Origin: an uncultured Mailhella sp.
Lineage (GTDB): Bacteria > Desulfobacterota > Desulfovibrionia > Desulfovibrionales > Desulfovibrionaceae
Direction of reading: 5' to 3'
Assembly (NCBI RefSeq): GCF_963931295.1
Contig: NZ_OZ007001.1
Coordinates: forward strand, 744,001 to 808,000
DNA length: 64,000 bases
Shown: positions 1 through 8,839 of the stretch, piece by piece
Position numbering within the stretch: the stretch's first letter is position 1
How the letters are laid out: every line of letters starts with the position of its first letter
Made by a program: the position numbers and the translations under genes
Notes under the pieces: model-generated
Told to the model about the DNA's origin: nothing
Database searches by the model: none
Seen by the model: the letters and a program-made list of their open reading frames with translations, nothing else

Positions 1-1046
1 GAACGCACCGCATAGGCGCAGTTGTTGATCGAAGAGCGCACCGCCGCCTCCAGCGCGGAAATCTGCCGCTGCGCCTGCTGCGTGAGATACAAGCGCTTGC
101 CGCTGGAAAACAGCGTCCAGTTCACGGACAGGCCTATTTCCCCGTAGGAATAATCCTTCTTGGTGTACCGGCTGCCCGCGGCGTCGAGATGACTGCCCGT
201 GGTGGACCAGCCCACGATCGCCGACACCTGCGGCCAGAAAAGACTCCTGGTCATGCCGAGATCCTTGAAGGCCATCTCCACCGACTTTCTGGCCATGAGC
301 AGATCGGGGCGGCATTCCAGCGCCTGACGCAGGCACGCTTCCAGCGTGCGTTTGAAGGGCGTCAGTTCAAGATCGCCGCGATAGTCCACGGGCGCGTCCG
401 GGGGCAGATCCAGCAGCGTGTTCAGTCTGGTGAGCCACACGTTGCGATCGTTTTCATACTTGATGAGCAGCGCTTCGGTCTGCGCGAGATCGGTTTCGGC
501 CTGAAGCACGTCAAGCCGCGGACGAAGTCCGATGTTCCACGCGGTCTTTGCCATGTTAAGCTGCGCCTGCGCCCTTTCCAGCGAACGCCGCGTGCTGCTG
601 ATGCTCGCTTCCGCCTTAAGATAGGAAATGAACGCCTCCTGCACGTCGGCGACGACGGCAAGCCGCTGCGCCTGCAGCTGAAGCTCCTGTCGCTCCTCTT
701 CCAGCGCGGCCTTCTGATAGGCGTTGAGCAGATTGAATCCGGTAAACAGCGGCTGACTGGCCTGCACCGTCATGGTGGTCACGTTGGGCTCGTAGCGCGA
801 AGGCCTGTCCTTGTTGTAGCGCGAATAGCTGTAGTTGACGTCCAGCGTGGGACCGAAGTCGCTGCGGGCCGCCTTGCGGGCGGATTCCGCCGCCTGAAGC
901 GTGAAGCGGGCGCTCTCCACGTCGGGATTTTTCCGCAGCGCCCGCTCGACGGCGCTCTCCATGGAATAGCTCTCTCCGGCTTTGACGGACGGAGGCAAAA
1001 ACAGTATACAGGCAAGAGCCGCACAACAGACAGAGCGCCAGAACAT
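1..1046 (-). CDS. TolC-family outer-membrane efflux protein (3' end cut by window edge)
   Basis: This is the outer-membrane channel of a tripartite efflux pump or type I secretion system. Only about the first 348 residues lie in the window, because the C-terminus runs off the left edge. Residues 1-23 form a signal peptide ending around VKA-GE. The rest is long amphipathic helix with the TolC strand-turn motif SQPLFTGFNL near residue 97 and the helical motif DVLQAETDL near 179. A second copy of the repeat follows, with NWTLFSSGKR. The ATG start has AAGGAG just upstream. It is divergent from tolQ with 187 bp between them. The inner-membrane and adaptor partners are not visible, so the substrate is unknown. 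The family call is secure; efflux versus secretion cannot be decided. Confidence 0.88.
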   Translation of the reverse strand, partial: MFWRSVCCAALACILFLPPSVKAGESYSMESAVERALRKNPDVESARFTLQAAESARKAARSDFGPTLDVNYSYSRYNKDRPSRYEPNVTTMTVQASQPLFTGFNLLNAYQKAALEEERQELQLQAQRLAVVADVQEAFISYLKAEASISSTRRSLERAQAQLNMAKTAWNIGLRPRLDVLQAETDLAQTEALLIKYENDRNVWLTRLNTLLDLPPDAPVDYRGDLELTPFKRTLEACLRQALECRPDLLMARKSVEMAFKDLGMTRSLFWPQVSAIVGWSTTGSHLDAAGSRYTKKDYSYGEIGLSVNWTLFSSGKRLYLTQQAQRQISALEAAVRSSINNCAYAVR

Positions 1047-1233
1047 AGGGAATCTCCTTCGGATTTCCGAACACTAGCGCAAAAGGCGGCCGTCTGTCAC
1101 GCCCTCCGCATTGCGGCGGGCGCGCGATTTTTTCGTTGCATCCGGCTCCGCTCAAGCATATGAACAGAGCGGACCCCTTCCGCGCCGGCGCGGCTTCTAC
1201 GTCGGCAATCTATCGGATATCTTCGGAGCACCC

Positions 1234-1917
1234 ATGGACTACAACATCTTTTCCGTCTTTGCCAGCGCAAGTCTCGTCGCCCAGCTCATCATGGTCATAC
1301 TCATTGCGCTCTCCATCCTCAGCTGGACCGTCATCATAAGCAAGATCTTCACGCTTTCCGCGGCCGAACGCAAGGCTACGGCGGGCATCCTCCGCTTCAC
1401 CGACGCTCCCGATCTGCGTCAGGCCGTGCAGAGCCTCGGCGGCGATCCCTCCTCTCCGCTCTACGGCGTGGCACAGCACGGCGTGCGCGAATTCAACAAC
1501 GGCAAGGAAGTCGGCGCCGACGAAAGCGTCGTGGTCGAAACCGTGCGCCGCGCGCTCAATCAGGGCGTCGGTCTGGAAATCGACCGCCTGCACAAGCATC
1601 TTTCCATCCTCGCCACGGCCGCCAACACCGCGCCGTTCATCGGTCTGTTCGGCACGGTCTGGGGCATCATGACCTCGTTCCACGCCATCGGCCAGATGAA
1701 GTCCGCCTCCCTCGCCACCGTGGCTCCCGGCATTTCCGAAGCCCTCATCGCCACGGCCATCGGCCTCGGCGTGGCCGTGCCCGCCACCATCGCCTACAAC
1801 ATGTTTCTCGGCAAGCTCGACAGCATCGAAACCCGCCTCATCAACTTCGCGGGCATCTTTCTGAACCGCGTGCAGCGCGAAGTCAACGTTCACCACTTCC
1901 GCGGCAACGACAGGTAG
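1234..1917 (+). CDS. tolQ: TolQ/ExbB/MotA-type proton channel subunit
   Basis: Inner-membrane proton-channel subunit that, with the TolR-like protein, energises a TonB/TolA-type periplasm-spanning protein. The 227-residue length is typical for TolQ. One TM helix lies at about residues 8-32 and two more at about 135-160 and 170-200. The conserved stretches NTAPFIGLFGTVWGIM and ISEALIATAIGLGVAVPA contain the pore-lining residues of the family. The ATG at this position has GGAG five bases upstream and gives the expected N-terminus; the reading frame is open further upstream, but that extension lacks family character. tolR starts nine bases after the stop. The downstream genes are TonB_C-domain proteins and not tolB/pal, so ExbB is an alternative name. 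Confidence 0.92.
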   Translation: MDYNIFSVFASASLVAQLIMVILIALSILSWTVIISKIFTLSAAERKATAGILRFTDAPDLRQAVQSLGGDPSSPLYGVAQHGVREFNNGKEVGADESVVVETVRRALNQGVGLEIDRLHKHLSILATAANTAPFIGLFGTVWGIMTSFHAIGQMKSASLATVAPGISEALIATAIGLGVAVPATIAYNMFLGKLDSIETRLINFAGIFLNRVQREVNVHHFRGNDR

Positions 1918-1926
1918 GGCGCAGTC

Positions 1927-2370
1927 ATGGCCAGAAAAAAAGGCTTCGTTTCGGAAATCAACGTGACGCCCTTCGTGGACGTCATGATGGTTCTGCTCAT
2001 CATTTTCATGGTCACGGCGCCCATGATGGATTCGGGACTCGACGTCGATCTTCCCCAGGCCAAACAGGTGGACACCCTGCCGTCCGATTCCGAACATCTG
2101 GTGCTCACCGTTCGTGAAGACGGCTCCCTCTATCTCGACACCTACGAAGTGCCCCTCGAAGAGCTGGAAGAACGTCTCGTCACCCTCGTGAAGGACAAGG
2201 ATCGCGCGCTCTTCCTGCAGGCCGACAAGGCCGTGCCCTATGGTCTGGTGGTGGACGTCATGGGCCGCATCAAGGCCGCGGGCATCGAGAAGCTGGGCGT
2301 GGTCGCCATGCCCTCCACGGAAAGCGCTGCCCCTGCGCAGTCCGGCAGCGCCCAGCAGCGCCGCCGCTAG
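1927..2370 (+). CDS. tolR: TolR/ExbD-family biopolymer transport protein
   Basis: Partner of the TolQ-like channel. It has a single N-terminal TM helix (about residues 15-36) carrying the proton-relay aspartate in the sequence PFVDVMMVLLIIFMV, followed by a periplasmic domain of about 100 residues. INVTPFVDVMMVLLIIF is the hallmark of the ExbD/TolR family. The 147-residue length is normal, with a short Gln/Ser/Arg tail. The Shine-Dalgarno is weak, but the gene starts nine bases after tolQ, so translation is probably coupled. It belongs to the five-gene run that ends with the MscS-like channel. TolR and ExbD are hard to separate by sequence alone. Confidence 0.92.
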   Translation: MARKKGFVSEINVTPFVDVMMVLLIIFMVTAPMMDSGLDVDLPQAKQVDTLPSDSEHLVLTVREDGSLYLDTYEVPLEELEERLVTLVKDKDRALFLQADKAVPYGLVVDVMGRIKAAGIEKLGVVAMPSTESAAPAQSGSAQQRRR

Positions 2371-2388
2371 ACGGCAATACATACTCCC

Positions 2389-3384
2389 ATGCGAATAAGC
2401 AGTCTTTTTATATCCATACTGCTCCATCTGACAGTGCTGGCCTTCATACTGTACGTGCCGCTGCGTCCCCCGCTGGACATCTCGCGGCCCGTGTATCAGG
2501 TCAGCCTCGTGATGGGCGCTCCGGGCGGCGAAAAACTGCCCTCTCCCGTGCTGGGGGCGCGTCCCCCCGTTACCGGCAAACAGGTGGCTTCCACGGAAGC
2601 GGCCGCCCAGCCCAAGGCCGAGCCCGCCCCCGCGCCGAAGCCTGAAGAAGCTCCCATAGCCAAGCCCGAACCAAAACCCGAGCCGAAACCGGAACCCAAG
2701 CCCGAACCGCAGAAAGATCCGGTACAGATTCCGCAGCAGCAGAAAAAACCCGAACCCAAGCCTGAGCCCAAGCCGGAACCCAAACCCGAGCCGAAGATCG
2801 AGAAAAAACCTGATCCCAAGGCGGAAAAGAAACCCGCGCCCAAGCCCGAAAAGAAAACCGAATCCAAGCCGCAGAGCTCCAAGACGCAGAGCAAATCGCA
2901 AAGCAAGTCGCAGAACAAGAGCGACAGCGGCAAGGACGCCCTGGCCGACGCTCTGGCCGACGCCCGCAAGCAGGCCCGTTCCAACACCAGCGGCAAGGGC
3001 GGCGGAACCTCCGCGTCGCGCGCGCTGGCCGATCTGGAAAAGCAGGTCGGCAGAACCGGCGTGGGCGGTGGCGGCGGCGAAGGCGACGGCCCCGGTGGCG
3101 GCGGCATTTACGACGTGTACGTGGCCCAGGTCATTCTGGCCGTGCAGCCCAACTGGAGCATGCCCACCTACTCGCGCAACAACATGGTAGTGCAGGTGCG
3201 CATCAAGCTCGACAAGCAGGGCAACGTTCTCGACTGCCACATCGAACGTTCCTCCGGCAGACCCGAGTTCGACGCCTCCGCCGTCAACGCCATCATACGC
3301 ACCAAAACCCTGCCCCCGCCGCCCACTCCGGCGCAGCAGGATCTCGTCATCAGCTTCAACTCTCTGCAGATGATGGGCCGCTGA
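2389..3384 (+). CDS. TonB/TolA-like energy transducer with Lys-Pro-Glu-Pro linker
   Basis: Periplasm-spanning transducer of the TolQR/ExbBD motor. Residues 5-24 are the membrane anchor. Residues about 75-160 are a KPEP-type Pro/Lys/Glu repeat, as in TonB. Residues 160-200 are Lys/Ser/Gln-rich and contain an [11 protein letters not shown] helix. About 203-240 is a Gly-rich hinge. Residues about 240-331 form a TonB_C fold with [26 protein letters not shown] and the [14 protein letters not shown] helix. Position in the operon suggests TolA; the linker looks more like TonB. There is no clear Shine-Dalgarno ahead of the ATG, and coupling to tolR 18 bases upstream is likely. The family is certain, the exact name is not. 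Confidence 0.85.
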   Translation: MRISSLFISILLHLTVLAFILYVPLRPPLDISRPVYQVSLVMGAPGGEKLPSPVLGARPPVTGKQVASTEAAAQPKAEPAPAPKPEEAPIAKPEPKPEPKPEPKPEPQKDPVQIPQQQKKPEPKPEPKPEPKPEPKIEKKPDPKAEKKPAPKPEKKTESKPQSSKTQSKSQSKSQNKSDSGKDALADALADARKQARSNTSGKGGGTSASRALADLEKQVGRTGVGGGGGEGDGPGGGGIYDVYVAQVILAVQPNWSMPTYSRNNMVVQVRIKLDKQGNVLDCHIERSSGRPEFDASAVNAIIRTKTLPPPPTPAQQDLVISFNSLQMMGR

Positions 3385-3407
3385 GGCCCGAACACTCTTT
3401 TTTGCAA

Positions 3408-3452
3408 CAGCCGGCTCCGATGTCCTTCATCGGGGCCGGCTCTGGAGTTTTT
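3408..3452 (+). promoter_or_regulatory. Stem-loop just upstream of the tandem TonB_C gene
   Basis: A 14-bp inverted repeat (3409-3422 with 3428-3441) pairs perfectly apart from one G-U wobble, around a TCCTT loop. The stem ends two bases before CTGGAG, the probable ribosome-binding site, and a run of five T follows immediately before the ATG at 3453. It could act as a weak intrinsic terminator, an attenuator, or a structure masking the ribosome-binding site. The pairing is seen directly; the role is inferred. Confidence 0.55.
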
Positions 3453-4172
3453 ATGAACATTCGTCACGCTCTGCCCCGTCTCGCGTTCCGCCGCGCGGCG
3501 TCCGTCCCTTCCCGCGAGGCCCGCGTCCCGGCCGGGAAAACGGCCCTTCTTGCGGCCTCTGCGCTCATCCTTCTTGCCGCGCCCTCCACGGCTCCGGCCT
3601 TCAGCGCCGCAGCCGACAGCATCGGCGGCTACAGCACCCAGGTGCTCAGTCAGATTCTGCGCGTCTGGCGTCAGCCCGAGGGCGCCCGCGGCACGGCCGT
3701 GATGGAACTTCGCATCGATCCCTCGGGTCACGTGACCGACTGCGCGATCCTCCAGGCTTCCGCGAGCCCTGGCGCCGACGCCTCCGTATGCACGGCCGCG
3801 CACAACGCCGCGCCCTACCCCTTCCCGCCCTTCAACGCGGAAGCCCGCGTGTCGCTGGCCATGGCCTACGGCCCCGGCGACGGCTCCGCAAGCAACGCTC
3901 CCGCGCCGAGCTACGCCGAAATGCTGCGTCAGGCCATAGCTCCGCACATTATTATGCCTCACGGCCTTTCCGGCTCCTGGACAACTGTGGTACAACTGGA
4001 CGTCTGGGCCGACGGAACCGTGCGCGACTGCCGGATAAGCCGTCCGTCCGGCAACGCCGAGGTCGACGCCGCCGTCATGGCCGCCGTGCGCACTCCCGGC
4101 GTCATTCCCGTGCCTCCGGAGCACGCGGAACAGAGAGTCACCCTTTCGTTCACCCTCAGCGCCAGCCGATAG
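3453..4172 (+). CDS. Exported protein with two TonB_C-like domains
   Basis: A 239-residue protein whose function is unknown. Residues about 1-55 are basic and then hydrophobic (LLAASALILLAAPSTAPAFSA), which reads as a signal peptide or anchor. Two related modules follow. The first has YSTQVLSQILRVWRQP and MELRIDPSGHVTDCAIL, about residues 60-150. The second has YAEMLRQAIAPHI and VQLDVWADGTVRDCRI, about 155-239. Both have the TonB/TolA C-terminal beta-hairpin pattern, and both keep the cysteine seen in the neighbouring transducer. The ATG was chosen for its CTGGAG Shine-Dalgarno. No proline linker is present, so it may bind or modulate the Tol/Ton complex and not act as a transducer itself. 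Confidence 0.75.
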   Translation: MNIRHALPRLAFRRAASVPSREARVPAGKTALLAASALILLAAPSTAPAFSAAADSIGGYSTQVLSQILRVWRQPEGARGTAVMELRIDPSGHVTDCAILQASASPGADASVCTAAHNAAPYPFPPFNAEARVSLAMAYGPGDGSASNAPAPSYAEMLRQAIAPHIIMPHGLSGSWTTVVQLDVWADGTVRDCRISRPSGNAEVDAAVMAAVRTPGVIPVPPEHAEQRVTLSFTLSASR

Positions 4173-4196
4173 CCGGCCGCCTTTTCGAGGAAGTCC

Positions 4197-6758
4197 ATGC
4201 GCAGTTCACGTCTGATCATTACTCTTGCCGTCGCGCTTGCGCTCGGCCTGTCGCTCATGAACGTCGGTTCCGCCGTTCCGCAGGCGACGGCCGCCCAGGC
4301 GGACAACGCCAAGCAGGCCGCCAAGAACGCCGACGACAAACAGCCCGACGCCAAGGAGGAGGCCGAGGCCGCAGCCAAGGCCAAGGCCGAAAGCGAGGCC
4401 AAGGCCGCGGAAGAAGCCAAGAAGGCGGAAGCGGAACGGGCCGCCGAAGCGGCCAAGAGCGTGCAGGAAGCCTGGGACGCGCTGCTTGCCACGCACAACG
4501 CCCAGCTTGCGGGCATCATCGAGCATACGCAGACCCTCAAGGACGGTCTTTCCGCCCTCTCCTCCGATACGAGTCAGAGCATCTCCCTGCTGGAACAGGA
4601 ATTCCAGAAGCTCGACGCGCTCTCCCAGGCCACGGGAAGCATGCCTTCCGATCTCACCGTGCTCGTGGAACGCTTCCACCGCATCAAGGAGCGCACGCAG
4701 GCGCTCATACTGCCGCTCCAGAACACGCAGGCCGAACTCGAAAAGGAAAAGCAGGCGCTCGCGCTCCTCGACAAGTCGCTTTCCGGACAGGGAACCGAGG
4801 TGAGCGGCAAGCTCTCGAGCCGCCTCAAGGAAGCCAACAAGAACATTTCCAATCTTCAGACGCGCTACGACCGCATCATCGCTCCGGCGCTCGACCTCAT
4901 TCAGGAAGTGCAGACGCGCATCGACGAGGTCATGAAGAACATGCCCACGCTCTGGAACAATTACTATTTCCAGTCGTCCGGGCATTTCTACGACGTGGTG
5001 GCCTGGGGCAGAGACATCCGCAACCTCGGCTCCCTCGAGGATCTCTTCTCCCTGCGCCTGACCACGGAACTGCCGAGCAGCATGGACGCCTTCTTCTCCA
5101 TGCTCACGCGCATCGCGACCTCCCTGCTCTTCTGCCTGCTCTTCGGCCTCGCCCTGCGCCATACCGCGCGCAGAAGACTGCCGGAACAGATGCAGGCCGG
5201 CGTGGACAGGGTCATGCGCAACAGCGCCATCTGGATAGCCGTCGGTCTGTCCATCCACATCTCGGCCTGGGACGACGGCAAGCTTTACCAGATCGTGGCC
5301 ACGCTCGGCACCATGTGCCTGTGCTGGGGCCAGATGCTCCTGGCCTGGGACCTCTACGAGTTCGAAAACCCGAACCGCCCGCGTCTCTCCCCGCTGTGGC
5401 CCATGTTCCCGCCCCTGCTCATAGGCATGGTGCTGCTCAACTTCGATCCCTTCCCGCTGTTCATCTGCGTGGCGTGGGTCATCGTGCAGGCCGTCGACCT
5501 CTGGAAGACCCGCTCCCTGCCTCTGCCGCCGCAGCCCCTGCCGCGCACCATCATGCGGCTCTACACCGTCCAGCTGTGGATCACGCTCATCATAAGCCTG
5601 GTCGGCTTCTCCCGCCTGTCCATCCTCATAAGCATGTGCTTCACCTCCATCACGGTGACCATCATGCTCTGCGTGTCCCTCTTCAAGGTGGAACATCTCA
5701 TAGAGTCGCACCTGCCCAAGGAAGGCACCATAGCCGTCATGGCCAGTCTTGCCATGGCCCTCATCATGCCCGTGGTGCTGCTCATCTCCGTCATGGCCGC
5801 CGTGCTCTGGATCATGGCCTATCCCGGCGGCTGGTTCCTTCTGCAGCACATGGCCACCCTCGGCTTCAACATCGGCGACGTGTCGCTGAACGCCATGCAG
5901 ATCCTCAGCATCTTCATCGCGTTCTACCTCACCCGCGCCATGCTCGCCGTGGGCAACACCTTCATGGCCGGCATGCAGGCGCAGATATCCCGCATATCCG
6001 TCTCGCTGCTCGCCCCCATGCAGGTCATCTACAAGTGCCTGCTCTGGGCGCTCTTCGGCCTCTACGCGCTCAAGGCTCTGGGATTCAACCTCTCCAGCCT
6101 CTCCATGATCGCCGGCGGTCTCTCCGTGGGCATCGGTATCGGTCTCCAGAACATGGTCCAGAACTTCACGAGCGGTCTTTCCGTCATCTTCGGTCAGACC
6201 ATCCGCGAAGGCGACGTGGTGCAGGTCGGCACCATCACCGGCGTAGTCAAAAAAATCAACATCCGCTCCACCATGGTGGAAACCTACGACAACGCCATCA
6301 TCTTCATTCCCAACTCCAGCTTCCTGAACAGCTCCTTCACCAACTGGACACACAACAACCGCCGCGTGCGCAAGGAAATCGCCGTGGGCGTAGCCTACGG
6401 CTCCGACGTAAAGCACTGCCTCGACATGATGCTCAAAATCGCCCGCGAGCATCCCAAGGTGCTGTTCTATCCCGAACCCACGTCCTACTTCGTCAACTTC
6501 GGCGCGAGTTCCCTGGACCTCATTCTTCGATTCTGGGTGCGCGAGTACAACGACGCCATGGCCATTACGTCCGACATCCGCCTGAAGATCAACGAAGTCT
6601 TCGCCGCGGAAGGCATCGAAATCTCCTTCCCGCAGCTGGACGTCCACATGCGCAGCGACGATGCTTCCCAGGCTCCCGCCCCTGCCGCAGCTGCGACCGA
6701 AGCCGAAGCCAAAGCCGACAAGGACAAGGCGGACGAGGAAAAGAAGGAAACCGTTTAA
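4197..6758 (+). CDS. MscS-family mechanosensitive channel with large periplasmic coiled coil
   Basis: An 853-residue inner-membrane channel of the MscK/YnaI-like large MscS group. Residues 1-27 are a signal peptide. About 30-90 is Ala/Lys/Glu-rich, and 90-260 is predicted coiled coil. About ten TM helices follow (roughly 295-620). The pore helix and beta domain begin near residue 640 with GLSVGIGIGLQNMVQNFTSG, then REGDVVQVGTITGVVKKINI and the IFIPNSSFLNSSFTNW signature, ending near 805. The tail is Ala/Glu/Lys-rich and probably disordered. The start ATG lies 24 bases after the preceding stop, with GAGG upstream, so it is probably co-transcribed with the Tol/Ton-like genes. Its natural role is osmotic release; the link to the energiser is contextual only. 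Confidence 0.9.
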   Translation: MRSSRLIITLAVALALGLSLMNVGSAVPQATAAQADNAKQAAKNADDKQPDAKEEAEAAAKAKAESEAKAAEEAKKAEAERAAEAAKSVQEAWDALLATHNAQLAGIIEHTQTLKDGLSALSSDTSQSISLLEQEFQKLDALSQATGSMPSDLTVLVERFHRIKERTQALILPLQNTQAELEKEKQALALLDKSLSGQGTEVSGKLSSRLKEANKNISNLQTRYDRIIAPALDLIQEVQTRIDEVMKNMPTLWNNYYFQSSGHFYDVVAWGRDIRNLGSLEDLFSLRLTTELPSSMDAFFSMLTRIATSLLFCLLFGLALRHTARRRLPEQMQAGVDRVMRNSAIWIAVGLSIHISAWDDGKLYQIVATLGTMCLCWGQMLLAWDLYEFENPNRPRLSPLWPMFPPLLIGMVLLNFDPFPLFICVAWVIVQAVDLWKTRSLPLPPQPLPRTIMRLYTVQLWITLIISLVGFSRLSILISMCFTSITVTIMLCVSLFKVEHLIESHLPKEGTIAVMASLAMALIMPVVLLISVMAAVLWIMAYPGGWFLLQHMATLGFNIGDVSLNAMQILSIFIAFYLTRAMLAVGNTFMAGMQAQISRISVSLLAPMQVIYKCLLWALFGLYALKALGFNLSSLSMIAGGLSVGIGIGLQNMVQNFTSGLSVIFGQTIREGDVVQVGTITGVVKKINIRSTMVETYDNAIIFIPNSSFLNSSFTNWTHNNRRVRKEIAVGVAYGSDVKHCLDMMLKIAREHPKVLFYPEPTSYFVNFGASSLDLILRFWVREYNDAMAITSDIRLKINEVFAAEGIEISFPQLDVHMRSDDASQAPAPAAAATEAEAKADKDKADEEKKETV

Positions 6759-6824
6759 ACGCCTGGCGGGAAAAACGCCTGAACAAGACTGCCTTTCCCC
6801 GAACCACCGCAAAGGCTTTTAACC

Positions 6825-6870
6825 TGCATCGCCCGGAAGAACCCCATCGGCTCTTCCGGGCGATGCATTT
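6825..6870. terminator. Intrinsic terminator between mscS-like gene and queF
   Basis: A perfect 16-bp inverted repeat (6825-6840 with 6852-6867) with an 11-base loop, followed by a short T run on the plus strand. It lies between two convergent genes and can end transcription of the plus-strand operon. Confidence 0.75.
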
Positions 6871-6940
6871 AAACGACGTTTTTCCCCGCAGGACACGGCG
6901 CAGAACCACGCCCCGCGCCGTCAGCGTCAACGATTTCTCA

Positions 6941-7405
6941 TCAGGCCAGATCGTGACGCATCATGCGGAACTCGGCCATCTTTTCGTATTTCGTGCCCGG
7001 ACGGCCGTAGTTGCAGTACGGATAAATGGATATGCCGCCGCGCGGGGTGAATATGCCCGTCACCTCAATGTAGCGCGGATCCATGAGCTTCACGAGGTCC
7101 TTCATGATGACGTTCACGCAGTCCTCATGAAAGTCCCCGTGATTGCGGAAGCTGAACAGATACAGCTTCAGGCTCTTGCTCTCCACCATCTTCACGTCGG
7201 GAATGTACTCGATGCGTATTTCCGCGAAATCCGGCTGACCGGTGATGGGGCAGAGACTGGTGAACTCCGGACAGTTGAAGCGCACCCAGTAATCGTGTTC
7301 GGGATGTCTGTTTTCAAAGGTTTCCAGCACTTCGGGCGCGTAGTCCTGCCGGTAGCGCGTGGGAGAGCCCAGAAGCGTAAGATGATCTTCGCTGCGGTCA
7401 TGCAT
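6941..7405 (-). CDS. queF: NADPH-dependent 7-cyano-7-deazaguanine (preQ0) reductase
   Basis: Reduces the nitrile of preQ0 to the amine of preQ1 in queuosine biosynthesis, in the cytoplasm. The 154-residue length matches the short, single-domain YkvM type. The thioimide-forming cysteine is C52 in [13 protein letters not shown], with the catalytic aspartate D59. The NADPH-binding signature [20 protein letters not shown] follows. The ATG overlaps the queC stop by eight bases, so translation is coupled. It is the last gene of the transporter-queC-queF operon, whose leader carries two preQ1-type riboswitches. QueD and QueE are not in the window. Confidence 0.97.
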   Translation of the reverse strand: MHDRSEDHLTLLGSPTRYRQDYAPEVLETFENRHPEHDYWVRFNCPEFTSLCPITGQPDFAEIRIEYIPDVKMVESKSLKLYLFSFRNHGDFHEDCVNVIMKDLVKLMDPRYIEVTGIFTPRGGISIYPYCNYGRPGTKYEKMAEFRMMRHDLA

Positions 7406-8087
7406 GGCGCTGTTCTCCTGCGGAGAGCGACTCCGCCTTTCTTTTCTTTTCCAGATAGCGCTCCAGCCCCTGCCTGCGCAGAATGCAGGAAGGGCACTGT
7501 CCGCAGCCGTCGCCCGCTATGCCGTTGTAGCAGGTCACGGTGCGCGTGCGCACAAGCTCGAAAACGCCGAGCCTGTCGGCCAGTTCCCAGGTCTGCGCCT
7601 TGTCGAGCCACATGAGCGGCGTGTGAATCACGAACTCTTCGGCCATGGCCAGATTCAGCGTGACGTTCATGGAGCGGATGAACGTGTCGCGGCAGTCGGG
7701 ATAGCCGGAAAAATCCGTCTGGGACACGCCGGTGACGATATCTCTTATGCCCTGTTCCCGCGCGCACACGGCGGCCACGCCGAGAAAGAACATGTTGCGC
7801 CCCGGAACAAACGTGTTGGGCCAGCCGTCCTGCGGCTTTTCCCTGTCCATGGTCATGGAGGCGTCCGTCAGGGAACTGCGCCCTATGCGGGAAATGAAGC
7901 TCACATCCTGCACGTCCAGAGGAATCTTCGCCTCCTCCGCAATGGCGCGGGCAGCGTCCAGTTCATGCCGGTGCTTCTGCCCGTAAAAGAAGCTCAGGGC
8001 GCGCACGTTTTCAAAACGTTCGCGGGCCCAGAAGAGGCAGGTGGTGGAGTCCTGCCCGCCGCTGAAAACAACCAGTGCTCCGGACAC
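7398..8087 (-). CDS. queC: 7-cyano-7-deazaguanine synthase
   Basis: ATP-dependent ligase that converts 7-carboxy-7-deazaguanine and ammonia into preQ0. The PP-loop SGGQDS is at residues 9-14. A C-terminal zinc site is formed by one cysteine in [12 protein letters not shown] and three in CGQCPSC, as in the family. The length is 229 residues. The start is GTG, chosen because GGGAGG lies just upstream inside the end of the preceding transporter gene, two bases before this start. It is the middle gene of the queuosine operon. Confidence 0.97.
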   Translation of the reverse strand: MSGALVVFSGGQDSTTCLFWARERFENVRALSFFYGQKHRHELDAARAIAEEAKIPLDVQDVSFISRIGRSSLTDASMTMDREKPQDGWPNTFVPGRNMFFLGVAAVCAREQGIRDIVTGVSQTDFSGYPDCRDTFIRSMNVTLNLAMAEEFVIHTPLMWLDKAQTWELADRLGVFELVRTRTVTCYNGIAGDGCGQCPSCILRRQGLERYLEKKRKAESLSAGEQRHA

Positions 8088-8089
8088 GA

Positions 8090-8773
8090 CTATACCTCCC
8101 GGATCTTCAGAATGTTGTAGGAAATGTTTTCGTCGAACACGTCGGTTTCCTCCACGCGCTTGACGTAGTTCACCACGCGTATGGTCACGGGCAGCACGAC
8201 GATTTCATACAGAGTTTTGAGAGCGGTCTGGGCGAGCATCATGGGAATCATGGCCGAGAGAGGCAGCACGCCCGCAAAGGCGCAGGGGAAGAAAATGAGG
8301 GAATCCACGCCTTCGCCAACCAGCGTGGAAAGAATGGCGCGGGCCGAAAAATGACGTCCGCCGGAAGCCACCTTCATGCGGCTCATGACGTAGGCGTTGA
8401 GGAAGGAGCCCGCCAGAAAGGCGAGGAAGCTCGCCGCGGCGATGCGCGGAGCCAGGCCGAACAGATAATTGAAGTGCGCCTCTCCGTCCCAGAACGGCGC
8501 GGACGGCAGAAAGACGGCGATCTGACCGAGGGCGGCCACAAGAAAATTCATGGCGAAGCCCGTCCAGATGATGAAGCGGGCCCTGCGGAAGCCCCACACT
8601 TCGGCGATGCAGTCGTTGATGATGTAGGAAACGGGAAAGATGATGACGGCCGCAGGCAGGGCAAGCGAGCCCAGCATGAAGATTTTGGCGGCCAGCAGAT
8701 TGGAAATGATGAGGCAGGTGCAGAAGACGATGCCGAGCAACATGAACGTTGCCGAAAAGGAATGTTGTTTCAT
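8090..8773 (-). CDS. yhhQ: Queuosine precursor transporter (YhhQ/Vut_1 family)
   Basis: Inner-membrane permease of the PF02592 (DUF165) family, which takes up queuosine precursors such as preQ0 or preQ1. It has about six TM helices; the family landmarks [16 protein letters not shown] (about residue 45) and a loop with [19 protein letters not shown] are visible. The ATG is immediately next to the 3' strand of the downstream riboswitch pseudoknot (one base between), and there is no ordinary Shine-Dalgarno. Ribosome access therefore probably depends on the riboswitch fold. As first gene of the operon it sets expression of queC and queF. Confidence 0.9.
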   Translation of the reverse strand: MKQHSFSATFMLLGIVFCTCLIISNLLAAKIFMLGSLALPAAVIIFPVSYIINDCIAEVWGFRRARFIIWTGFAMNFLVAALGQIAVFLPSAPFWDGEAHFNYLFGLAPRIAAASFLAFLAGSFLNAYVMSRMKVASGGRHFSARAILSTLVGEGVDSLIFFPCAFAGVLPLSAMIPMMLAQTALKTLYEIVVLPVTIRVVNYVKRVEETDVFDENISYNILKIREV

Positions 8774-8774
8774 A

Positions 8775-8806
8775 GCTTGTTTTTTACGTGGTTTTCAAGC
8801 ACACGG
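8775..8806 (-). ncRNA. preQ1-I-type riboswitch, start-proximal copy
   Basis: Read on the minus strand, this 32-nt unit forms an H-type pseudoknot. P1 pairs CGTG with CACG. The loop holds GCTTG, which pairs with CAAGC after an A6 linker. A cytosine sits immediately 5' of the P1 3' strand, the position of the preQ1-recognising C in class I aptamers. The arrangement of stem, loop, AAC, stem, A-rich strand and CAAG closely parallels the Thermoanaerobacter preQ1-I aptamer as known from the literature. The last pseudoknot base is one nucleotide from the transporter ATG, so ligand binding should block initiation. Confidence 0.82.
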
Positions 8807-8807
8807 C

Positions 8808-8839
8808 GCTTGTTTTTTACGTGGTTCTCAAGCACACGG
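8808..8839 (-). ncRNA. preQ1-I-type riboswitch, upstream copy
   Basis: Second 32-nt pseudoknot, identical to the start-proximal copy at 31 of 32 positions (A to G in the loop, AGAAC against AAAAC) and one base away from it. All pairing positions and the candidate ligand-binding C are kept. Two whole aptamers in a row upstream of queuosine genes suggest a recent duplication under selection or with little time to drift. Confidence 0.78.
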
